From the NCBI GenBank assembly GCA_031969915.1, contig DALYJJ010000229.1, positions 1 through 6,795 of the forward strand: a DNA stretch of 6,795 nt, in the 5' to 3' direction. Shown here piece by piece: positions 1 through 6,600 of this stretch (its first letter is position 1; each line of letters begins with the position of its first letter). The DNA is from DALYJJ01 sp031969915. Its GTDB lineage: Bacteria > Acidobacteriota > Terriglobia > Bryobacterales > Bryobacteraceae. The notes beneath the pieces are model-generated. The model searched no databases. It was not told the origin of the DNA and worked only from the letters and a program-made list of their open reading frames with translations. The translations under genes and the position numbers were made by a program.

Positions 1-338
1 GCGCGGCGCTGCTGATCGCCGCGCTCGCCACGGGCACGACGAGCGCGTTTCCGGCCGCGCTCGAGGATCGGCTGCATCAACCGTACCGGGAGGCGTTGGT
101 GCCGGGACTGGAAGACATTCTGAAGCTGCGGGCGCCGGGGCTCTTGGGTTGCGCGCTGAGCGGCGCGGGACCGTCGGTGCTGGCGTTCTACGAACGGGGC
201 TTCGAAAACGTGTGCGAATTCGTGCGGCAGATTTTCGCGCTGCACGGGCGGCGATCGGAAATCCTCTGGACGCGCATCGCGGAGCGCGGTTACGAAATGA
301 CGGAGTGTTATGGCGAAACAGGCATCCGGGCTGTTTGA
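1..338 (+). CDS. thrB: Homoserine kinase, C-terminal part (5' end outside window)
   Basis: Homoserine kinase phosphorylates L-homoserine with ATP in the cytoplasm, the step before threonine synthase in threonine biosynthesis. The frame is open from base 3 with no start inside the window and ends at TGA 336-338, so about 111 residues of a roughly 300-residue GHMP kinase are visible. Two stretches identify it. One is an EDRLHQPYRE segment followed by a VPGLEDIL helix. The other is the C-terminal GHMP glycine motif LSGAGPSVLAF at about bases 156-188, which in this family helps shape the active site near the substrate phosphate. The tail after that motif (WTRIAERGYEMTE and onward) resembles the usual ThrB ending. 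The apparent internal TTG start at 96 is not the true start, because family-like sequence continues upstream of it. The gene downstream overlaps its end by 29 bp. Confidence in family is high; nothing can be said about the missing N-terminus. Confidence 0.93.
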   Translation, partial: AALLIAALATGTTSAFPAALEDRLHQPYREALVPGLEDILKLRAPGLLGCALSGAGPSVLAFYERGFENVCEFVRQIFALHGRRSEILWTRIAERGYEMTECYGETGIRAV

Positions 339-621
339 AGTGCAGTGCCCCTGCTGCGAGGCAACGTTGAAGGTCGACCCGGAGACGCGGGCCGTCATCA
401 GCCATAAGGCTAAGGAGAAGCCGAAGCCGTTCGAGGATTTCGGCGAGGCGGTGCAGCGGCTGAAGGGCGAGGCGGCCCGGCGCGAGGAAGCGTTCCGCAA
501 GTCGTTCGAGGCGGAGAAGCAGAGTGCGCAGGTGCTCTCGAAGAAGTTCGACGAGTTACTGAAGCAGGCCAAGGCCGACCCGGACAAGGGGCCGCCGAAG
601 AAGGATATCGATCTGGATTAA
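310..621 (+). CDS. Small CPCC-motif, Lys/Glu-rich protein of unknown function
   Basis: A 103-residue protein that I cannot assign to a named family. The N-terminus carries a C-P-C-C motif (C13, C15, C16), giving a single CxxC knuckle in a zinc-ribbon-like VQCPCCEATLKVD setting. Only one knuckle is present, so metal binding would need dimerisation or another ligand. From about residue 30 to the end it is strongly charged, with a probable helical or coiled-coil stretch at about residues 45-88 and a disordered-looking tail (DPDKGPPKKDIDLD). There is no signal peptide or membrane segment, so it is probably cytoplasmic. The ATG at 310 is supported by GGAG at 302-305 with 4-base spacing. It overlaps the last 29 bp of thrB in another frame, so translation is likely coupled to thrB. 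Its TAA at 619-621 overlaps the stop of the convergent nucleotidyltransferase-like gene. I recall similar proteins in Acidobacteriota genomes, but no function is known to me. Confidence 0.82.
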   Translation: MAKQASGLFEVQCPCCEATLKVDPETRAVISHKAKEKPKPFEDFGEAVQRLKGEAARREEAFRKSFEAEKQSAQVLSKKFDELLKQAKADPDKGPPKKDIDLD

Positions 622-860
622 GTGCCCGCTTCGGCAAGGACCAGTCCGCCCCGCGCCGTTTCTTCGTCGTAGTAGTAATCGTCGCCCAGGGACTCAAGAA
701 AGCGCTTCAACCCTTGGGTATCGAAGGCAGCCACGATATCGATGTCGTTCGTCTGGCGGGGCTCTCCGTGCACGGCGCTTGCCCATGATCCGCCGATCGC
801 ATAGGGAACATCGGCGGCGGCAAGAGCGGCCTGGACAACCTGGAACGCCTCCCGCAGCAT
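618..860 (-). CDS. Nucleotidyltransferase-fold protein (AbiEii/MNT-like), probably C-terminally truncated
   Basis: This 80-residue protein starts at ATG 860-858 and ends at TAA 620-618. Residues 5-45 match the N-terminal half of the DNA polymerase beta-type nucleotidyltransferase fold. There is a helix, then YAIGGS with the catalytic-loop GGS at 23-25, a WASAVHG helix, and a D39-x-D41 pair followed by IV, as expected for two of the three metal-binding carboxylates. Family members I know are usually about 150-190 residues and carry a further Asp on a later strand. Here the frame stops shortly after DEETARGG, so that strand and the rest of the fold are missing. It may be a remnant, a frameshifted gene or a minimal version. 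It lies 3 bp downstream of the 76-aa gene in the same operon, an arrangement like abortive-infection or toxin-antitoxin pairs. The 3' end overlaps the convergent CPCC-protein gene by 4 bp (TTAA). The family call is fairly firm; activity is doubtful. Confidence 0.72.
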   Translation of the reverse strand: MLREAFQVVQAALAAADVPYAIGGSWASAVHGEPRQTNDIDIVAAFDTQGLKRFLESLGDDYYYDEETARGGLVLAEAGT

Positions 861-863
861 CTT

Positions 864-1094
864 CTACCGCCCGTACACGCGGTCAGCCAGTTCCTGGCCG
901 TAGCGGGCCCGCAGCAGTTGGTATTCGAAATCAGCCCCCTGGGCGTCGGGAAACTGGCGGCGGATGCGCGCGCGCAACATCTGGTCGGCCGCTTCGCAAA
1001 GTTCAACGGCGAGGTGCACCCGCTCCTCGGGAGTCATCTGGGCGAGGCGCTGATAGTAGAAGCGTTGAGCGTCAGGGGTGGTGTCCTTTTGCAC
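864..1094 (-). CDS. 76-aa protein of unknown function, partner of the nucleotidyltransferase-like gene
   Basis: Starts at GTG 1094-1092 and ends at TAG 866-864. The start is supported by a GGAG ribosome-binding site on the minus strand at 1105-1102 with 7-base spacing. The protein is mostly helical, charged and soluble: an N-terminal DAQRFYYQRLAQMTPEERVHLAVELCEAAD segment in two parts, an Arg-rich helix (MLRARIRRQFP at about 39-49), and a C-terminal RYGQELADRVYGR end. I recall small proteins with the same plan (TPEER near the N-terminus, an R-rich middle, and an A-x-x-x-YG ending) beside nucleotidyltransferase genes in Acidobacteriota and other soil bacteria. Their function is not established. 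Three bases separate it from the nucleotidyltransferase gene, so the two are almost certainly co-transcribed. By position it could be an antitoxin or accessory subunit, but this is inferred from gene order alone. Confidence 0.75.
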   Translation of the reverse strand: MQKDTTPDAQRFYYQRLAQMTPEERVHLAVELCEAADQMLRARIRRQFPDAQGADFEYQLLRARYGQELADRVYGR

Positions 1095-1111
1095 GCGGGG
1101 ACTCCGACGTC

Positions 1112-1117
1112 ATTGTA
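1112..1117 (-). promoter_or_regulatory. Candidate -10 element for the small-protein/nucleotidyltransferase unit
   Basis: The minus strand reads TACAAT here, five of six matches to the sigma-70 -10 consensus. No good -35 element is found at 16-18 bases upstream. Transcription would begin near 1105, leaving a leader of about 11 bases whose first bases are the GGAG ribosome-binding site of the GTG start at 1094. The short leader makes this only a weak candidate. Confidence 0.28.
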
Positions 1118-1185
1118 TCGCTGGGGGGAGACGAGACGAGGCTTCCCTCCGATACCATTCTTTTCGGTCCTGAATGCGATTGCGC

Positions 1186-1191
1186 TAAGAT
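1186..1191 (+). promoter_or_regulatory. Candidate -10 element for the efflux operon
   Basis: TAAGAT matches the sigma-70 -10 consensus at four of six positions and lies 17 bases before the ATG at 1209. The 17-base-spaced -35 position (1163-1168, TTCGGT) is poor. Transcription from here would give a leader of about 11 bases, consistent with the poor ribosome-binding site of the first gene. Weak candidate only. Confidence 0.2.
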
Positions 1192-1208
1192 GAATAGAAG
1201 TTCATGGG

Positions 1209-2492
1209 ATGCGGACATTGAAGGACTTTAGTTACTACTTTCGTCAGAGTAAGGTCCCTGCCACGGTCGTCCGAGCGGGATTGCTGCTGTTGGTATACGC
1301 GGTGGCAGGCGCGTGGTCAGCCACTCTGACGCTCGAAGAGGCATTGGCGCTCGCTGACGAGAATCACCCGCGGCTGAAGGCGGGCGCGGCGCGGATCGAT
1401 GCCGCCGCCGCGGGTATCACGACGGCGCGCGCGTACCCGAATCCGGAAGCGCTGGCGCAGGGTGGCGGCCAGACCTTCCGAGTGCCGGGCAACGTATCCG
1501 GCTTCGTGCAATCGTACGGCGTTGTGCAGCCGCTGGAATTGGGGGTGTTGCGGCCGTCCCGGATCGGGCTGGCGGAACGAACCCGGGACGTGACGGCGCA
1601 GGAGCTGGCGGCAGCGCGCCTGCTGATTCTCAGTGCGGTGCGACGGACCTTCTTCGAGGCACTGCGCTTCCAGGGCGAGGTAGACATTCAGCGGGAGAAC
1701 CTGCGCATCGTGGAGGACTTCCGGGAGCGCATCAAGGTGCGTGTGGAGGTAGGCGAAGCCGGCCGGCTGGAGTTGTACCGCGCGGATGCGGAGTTAGCCA
1801 CGGCGCGGGCGTCGGTGTTGGGCGCGCAGTCGCGTCATGTGAGTGCGCTCGCGCAATTGCGGGGCGCCGTGGCGGCGCCGTTGGGGGAACCGCTGACGCT
1901 AGAGGGATCGCTGGACGGGGGGACGGTGCTGCCACCCCTGGAAGACCTTCGGCAGGAGGTGCTGGAGCGGCATCCGGACTTGGCGCGGGCGCGGTCGGCG
2001 GTACGGCGATCGGAAGCTCGCTTGTCTTACGAGACGGCGCTGCGGAGGCCGCAGCCGACGCTGACGGCAGGCTTCGATCGTCCGCCGGACGTGCCGATTT
2101 TTCGAGCGGGGATCAGCATTCCGCTGCCATTTTGGAACCGGCGGGAAGGGCCCATTGCGGAAGCGGCGGCGGAGACGCGGGCGGCCTCGGCGGAGGCGGA
2201 AGCGCGGCAGCGCGAACTACTGGCTGTACTGGAGGGCGCCTACGGCCGATACCAGTTCGCAACCGCGCAGTTGGCCACATACGAGGAAGGCGTGCTGCGG
2301 GCAGGCGCGGAAGGTTTACGCGCGGCAGAAGCGGCGTACCGGTTGGGCGAGCGCGGGATCCTGGAAGTGCTCGACGCGCAGCGGGTGTTGCGGACGGTCC
2401 GTCTGGCGATTCATCACGCGCAGTTTGACCGCCAGGCGGCGCTGATCGATCTTGATGAAGCTCGTGCTACTCGCTTGAGGTCGAGTCCATGA
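1209..2492 (+). CDS. czcC: TolC-family outer-membrane efflux protein, CzcC-like
   Basis: The outer-membrane channel subunit of the tripartite metal efflux pump encoded here; it would trimerise and connect the adaptor/pump complex to the outside. The 427-residue length fits the CzcC group of TolC-like proteins. After a hydrophobic signal segment (about 22-35, likely cleaved within 35-38), the LTLEEALALADENHPRL stretch at 40-56 is the classic start of an outer membrane efflux domain. Two internal-repeat halves follow, at about 40-235 and 245-425. Each is rich in Ala/Arg/Glu coiled helices, and each has a typical element: VEVGEAGRLELYRADAELA in the first and YRLGERGILEVLDAQRVL in the second. There is no lipobox cysteine. 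The start is uncertain: ATG 1209 has only AGAAG at 1196-1200 as a ribosome-binding site and leaves a long 22-residue region before the hydrophobic core. The stop overlaps the adaptor start (ATGA, 2489-2492), indicating translational coupling. The Czc symbol marks the subfamily, not a proven substrate. Confidence 0.9.
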   Translation: MRTLKDFSYYFRQSKVPATVVRAGLLLLVYAVAGAWSATLTLEEALALADENHPRLKAGAARIDAAAAGITTARAYPNPEALAQGGGQTFRVPGNVSGFVQSYGVVQPLELGVLRPSRIGLAERTRDVTAQELAAARLLILSAVRRTFFEALRFQGEVDIQRENLRIVEDFRERIKVRVEVGEAGRLELYRADAELATARASVLGAQSRHVSALAQLRGAVAAPLGEPLTLEGSLDGGTVLPPLEDLRQEVLERHPDLARARSAVRRSEARLSYETALRRPQPTLTAGFDRPPDVPIFRAGISIPLPFWNRREGPIAEAAAETRAASAEAEARQRELLAVLEGAYGRYQFATAQLATYEEGVLRAGAEGLRAAEAAYRLGERGILEVLDAQRVLRTVRLAIHHAQFDRQAALIDLDEARATRLRSSP

Positions 2493-3658
2493 CCAGATTC
2501 TACGTGGTAGTTGCCTTGAGCGCGGTGCTGTTGTTGAACGCCTGCAGCAGAAAAGAGGCAACCGCAGAAGCGCAAGAAGCAGCCGGCGGCGCAGTGCAGG
2601 ACCCGATGCAGATCGTCCTGGACGACACTCTGCGGAAACGTGTTCGGGTGGGGGAGCCGCAGTGGACGAACGTGGGCGCCACGTTGACGGTGGCGGCGCG
2701 GGTGGAGGTGGATGAAACGCGGGTGACGCGCGTTGGCTCGCCGGTGATGGGACGAATCGCGACGCTGCATGTGCGGGAGGGCGAGCGCGTGCAGAAAGGG
2801 CAGTTGCTGGCCACCCTGAACTCTGTGGGCTTGTCCGACGCGCAGCTCGATTTTCTCAAGGCGCTCTCGCAGAGAATGGTGGCAGAGCGCGCCCTGCAGC
2901 GGGCGGAGCAATTGCTGAAGGCGGACGTGATCGGCGCGGCCGAGCTGCAACGGAGGGAATCGGAGCTGGCGCAGGCCACCGCCGAGCTTGCCGCGGCCCG
3001 CGACGAACTCGAGTTGCTGGGCATGGCCCAGGACGCCATTGCCAACCTCGAACGGACGCGCAATATCCTTTCGGTTTCACGCATCATTGCCAGCAGCGAC
3101 GGAACGGTCCTGGACCGCCACGTGACGATCGGGCAGGTGATCCAGCCGGCGGAAACGGTGTTTGAGATCGCCGACCTATCGCAGGTGTGGCTGGTGGCGG
3201 ACGTGCCGGAACAGATCGCAGGTTCTGTTGTCGTCGGCATGTCGGTAGATGCGCAGGTGGCAGCGTTTCCCAACGAGCACTACCGGGGGACACTGACCTT
3301 CGTGAGCGCGACGGTGAATCCGGAAACGCGCACAGTCCGCGCGCGCATGGAGATTGAGAACCCGAACCGGCACCTGAAGCCGGCCATGCTGGCCAGCATG
3401 GTGCTCAAGAACCAGACGGAACGGCGACAGGTGGTGCCGCTCTCCGCGATCGTCCGCGAGGACAACGTCGAGTACGCCTTCGTCCAACTGGACGAAGACA
3501 CATTCGTGCTGCGGCCCGTCACACTGGGGGCCGAGTACGGGTCGCAGCGAGTCCTGCTGGAGGGCGTGCGGGAGGGCGAGAAGATCCTGGTGGATGGAGC
3601 CTTTCATCTGAATAACGAACGCCGCCGCCGTTCGGTGCGCGGGAGCGGCGGAGAGTAG
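2489..3658 (+). CDS. czcB: RND efflux periplasmic adaptor lipoprotein, CzcB-like
   Basis: The membrane fusion (adaptor) subunit that links the inner-membrane pump to the outer-membrane channel. The 389-residue protein starts with a lipoprotein signal: hydrophobic residues 4-16 and the lipobox L16-N17-A18-C19. It would therefore be lipid-anchored at Cys19, and Ser20 at +2 does not suggest inner-membrane retention. The adaptor domains follow in order. The first half of the lipoyl-like domain is at about 82-112 (SPVMGRIATLHVREGERVQKG). An alpha-helical hairpin at 113-190 has a LKADVIGAAELQRRESELAQ turn. The second lipoyl half is at 199-232 (SSDGTVLDRHVTIGQVI), then a beta-barrel at about 233-310 with VNPETRTVRARMEIENP, and a membrane-proximal domain to about 375. 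No His-rich N-terminal metal-binding stretch or CusF-like domain is seen. The tail is Arg-rich (NNERRRRSVRG). The start is backed by GAGG at 2477-2480 and the 4-bp overlap with the upstream gene; the pump gene follows after 3 bp. Confidence 0.93.
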   Translation: MTRFYVVVALSAVLLLNACSRKEATAEAQEAAGGAVQDPMQIVLDDTLRKRVRVGEPQWTNVGATLTVAARVEVDETRVTRVGSPVMGRIATLHVREGERVQKGQLLATLNSVGLSDAQLDFLKALSQRMVAERALQRAEQLLKADVIGAAELQRRESELAQATAELAAARDELELLGMAQDAIANLERTRNILSVSRIIASSDGTVLDRHVTIGQVIQPAETVFEIADLSQVWLVADVPEQIAGSVVVGMSVDAQVAAFPNEHYRGTLTFVSATVNPETRTVRARMEIENPNRHLKPAMLASMVLKNQTERRQVVPLSAIVREDNVEYAFVQLDEDTFVLRPVTLGAEYGSQRVLLEGVREGEKILVDGAFHLNNERRRRSVRGSGGE

Positions 3659-3661
3659 TCG

Positions 3662-6600
3662 ATGGTGAGCGGTCTGGTAGACGTGTCGCTGCGGCAACGC
3701 TTGGTGGTCGTGGTGTGCGCGCTGATCGCGCTGGCCTTCGGTGTGAATGCAACCAGGCATCTTTCGGTGGATGCATTCCCGGACGTCACAAATGTACAGG
3801 TGCAGGTGGCCACCGAAGTACCCGGGCGGTCTCCGGACGAGGTAGAACGCATTGTGACGGTTCCCGTGGAGATCGGCATGACGGGCCTCCCGGGATTAAC
3901 CGAGATGCGGTCGCAGAACGAACCGGGGCTTTCGATCGTCACCCTGGTGTTTACCGATGAGACGCCTGTGTACTTCGCCCGCCAACTTGTTGCGGAACGG
4001 ATGGGCGACGTGCGATCGCGATTGCCGGAGGGCATCAATCCCGTGCTGGGGCCTGTGTCCTCGGCGCTCTCCGAAGTCTATCAGTACACGCTCGATCATC
4101 CGTCGGATGGCGAACGGGAGTTGAGCAAGGCGGAATTGGTGGAGCGGCGGACGGTGCAGGATTGGGTGGTCCGCCCCCTGCTGCGTTCGATCCCCGGGGT
4201 TGCGGAGATCAATTCCACGGGCGGCTACGTAAAGCAGTACCAGGTGCTGGTGGACCCCATCAAGATGCGCTACTACGGCGTCACCATCAAGGACGTCCAC
4301 CAGGCGCTGGCGCGCAATAACGCCAACTCGAGCGGAGGCATCCTGCCGCGCGGGCCGGAGATTTTCCTGGTCCGCGGAATCGGTCTGATCCGCACACTGG
4401 ATGACATCCGCTCGGTGGTGCTGAAAGAGGTGGGTTCGACTCCCGTCTATATTCGCGACGTGGCCGAAGTGGTGATCGGTGAAGAAGTGCGCTACGGGGC
4501 GATGATCAAGGGGGGCTACACGGAAGCGGTAGGCGGGATCGTATCCATGATCGCCGGCGCGAACGCGAAGCAGGTGGTCACCCGGATCAAGGAGCGCGTG
4601 GAGGAGATCAACTCCCGAGGTATGCTGCCCGGAGGGTTGCGCGTCGTTCCGTTCTATGACCGCTCTCTGCTGGTGGATGCGGCGCTGCTCACGGTGTCGA
4701 AGGTCCTGCTCGAGGGCATCGTCCTGGTGGTGGTCGTCCTGTTCCTCTACCTGGGCGACCTGCGTTCGAGCATCATCGTGACCGCGACGCTGATCCTGAC
4801 TCCGGCGCTCACCTTCGTGGTGATGAACCACTACGGCATGTCCGCCAATCTGATGTCGCTGGGTGGGCTCGCCATCGCCATCGGACTGATCGTGGACGGG
4901 TCGGTGGTGGTGGTGGAGAACGTGTTCGCGCGTCTCAGCCACGACCGGCGGGGCGACCGGACGAAGATCACCTTGGAGGCCGTGCAGGAGGTGGCTACGC
5001 CGGTGGTGTTCGGTATCGGCGTCATCATCCTGGTCTTCCTGCCGTTGATGACGCTGGAGGGCATGGAGGGGAAGATGTTCGCCCCGCTTGCCTATACCAT
5101 CGCCATCGCACTCGGCATCTCTCTGTTCCTTTCGCTTACGCTTTCGCCAGTGCTGGCTTCGTACCTGCTGAAGCCGGGCAATGAGCAGGACACGTGGTTG
5201 GTGCGGATGCTGAAGCGCCCGTACCTGATGATCCTGAACGGAGCGACACGCCACCCGAAGAAGGTGATTGCCGCGTCACTGGCCGTGTTTGCCGCTACCA
5301 TGGCGCTGTTTCCGCTGCTGGGGACCTCCTTCATACCCGAACTGAAGGAGGGCACCATCTCGCCCAACATGGACCGCGTGCCCAACATTTCTCTCGACGA
5401 ATCCATCCTGATGGAGGCCGAGGCAATGAAACAGGTGCGCAAGGTGACAGGTGTCCAGTATGTTGTTTCGCGGCTGGGACGGGGGGAGTCGCCCGTCGAT
5501 CCCGCCGGATACAACGAGAGCGACATGATGATCCAGCTTCTGCCGGACAATCAGCGCCAGGGCCTCTCGCAGGATCGCATCGGTGACGAGATTCGAAAGA
5601 TCGTCAACACGTTCCCGGGCGTAAACCCGGTGATGGCACAGCCCATCTCCGATCGTGTGGACGAGATGGTGACGGGCGTGCGAGCCGACGTCGCCGTGAA
5701 GATCTTCGGAGACGACATCGACTCGCTCTTGAGCAAGGCGAACGAGGTCGCCAAGATCGCCAACACGATTCGCGGTACGAGCGATATCAAGATCGATCGC
5801 ATGACGGGCCAGCAGAACCTGACGGTGACGATTGACCGCCAGGCGATCGCGCGCCACGGACTGAACGCCTCTGACATCCACGACATGATTGAAGCGGCGG
5901 TGGGGGGCAAGGCAGCGACGGAAATCTACGAGGGAGAGCGGCGGTTTCAGGCCGTGGTCCGTTACCCGGAACGGCTCCGCAGCAGCGTGCAGGACATCCG
6001 GAACATCCTGGTGGCGGCTCCGGAAGGAGCGCAGATTACGCTGGGAAGCCTGTCACAGATCGACGTGAAGGAAGGAGCCTCGCAGATCAAGCGCGAGATG
6101 GCGCGCCGCCGCGTTGTGGTGGGTGTGAACGTACGCGATCGGGATCTCGGCGGCTTCGTAGCCGAGTTACAGAGAAAGGTGCAGGACAGCGTCAAACTCC
6201 CGCCGGGTTACTACTACGAGTGGGGTGGGCAGTTCGAGAACATGACGCGCGCCCGCCGGCACCTGATCATCATCGTGCCGATCACGATTGGAGCGATTTT
6301 CTTTCTGCTGTTCCTGCTCTTCCGGTCCGTACGGTTCGCTGCGCTGATCATCCTGGTACTGCCATTTGCGTCGATGGGCGGAATTGCGGCGCTCTACTTC
6401 TCCGGCGAGTATCTTTCGGTGCCCGCCTCGGTGGGATTCATCGCCCTATGGGGGGTTGCGGTGCTGAACGGCGTGGTGCTGGTGTCCTACATCCGCTCGC
6501 TGCGCGAGACGGGGATGAACCGCAAGATAGCGATTCTCGAAGGCGGGAAGCTGCGTTTCCGGCCGGTAATGATGACGGCCACGGTGGCGGCCCTCGGCCT

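Larger units (their letters stand above)
1095..1208. other. Divergent intergenic region (114 bp)
   Basis: The only sizeable gap in the window separates the minus-strand small-protein pair from the plus-strand efflux operon, so it should hold the promoters of both. It contains a G6-A run at 1123-1129 that can pair with TCCCTCC at 1144-1150 around a 14-base loop. This gives a 7-pair stem with one G-T pair, and GACGA is repeated twice inside the loop. There is no convincing long palindrome of the kind used by MerR- or ArsR-type metal sensors. There is no run of T after the stem, so it is unlikely to be a terminator. Confidence 0.6.

Noticed and set aside
96..338. TTG at 96 as a genuine start of an 80-aa protein
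   Set aside because: Homoserine-kinase-like sequence continues in frame to the left edge of the window, so this is an internal codon of a truncated gene.
1123..1150. Imperfect stem (GGGGGGA with TCCCTCC) as a terminator or riboswitch
   Set aside because: Only seven pairs with one G-T, a 14-base loop, no T-tract and no aptamer-like conservation that I can recognise.
779..1231. Plus-strand open frames (779-1231 and 918-1193) over the small-protein/nucleotidyltransferase unit
   Set aside because: The minus-strand frames have recognisable motifs (GGS, DxD) and a good ribosome-binding site. The plus-strand products are Arg/Gly/Pro-rich without features and would run into the start of the efflux operon.
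2500..3273. A 257-codon minus-strand open frame opposite the adaptor gene
   Set aside because: Ser/Arg/Ala/Thr-rich low-complexity product with no domain; it is a shadow of the adaptor gene, whose lipobox and lipoyl domains are clear.
3896..5254. A 452-codon open frame on the minus strand, opposite the pump gene, with a His/Gln/Arg/Asp-rich product
   Set aside because: It lies wholly antisense to a strongly recognised RND pump. Its composition (HH, QH and DD runs) is what the complement of GC-rich membrane-protein codons gives, and no fold is recognisable.
5276..5881. A 201-codon minus-strand open frame with a His/Asp/Val-rich product
   Set aside because: Antisense to the second porter domain of the pump; no family features and no ribosome-binding support.
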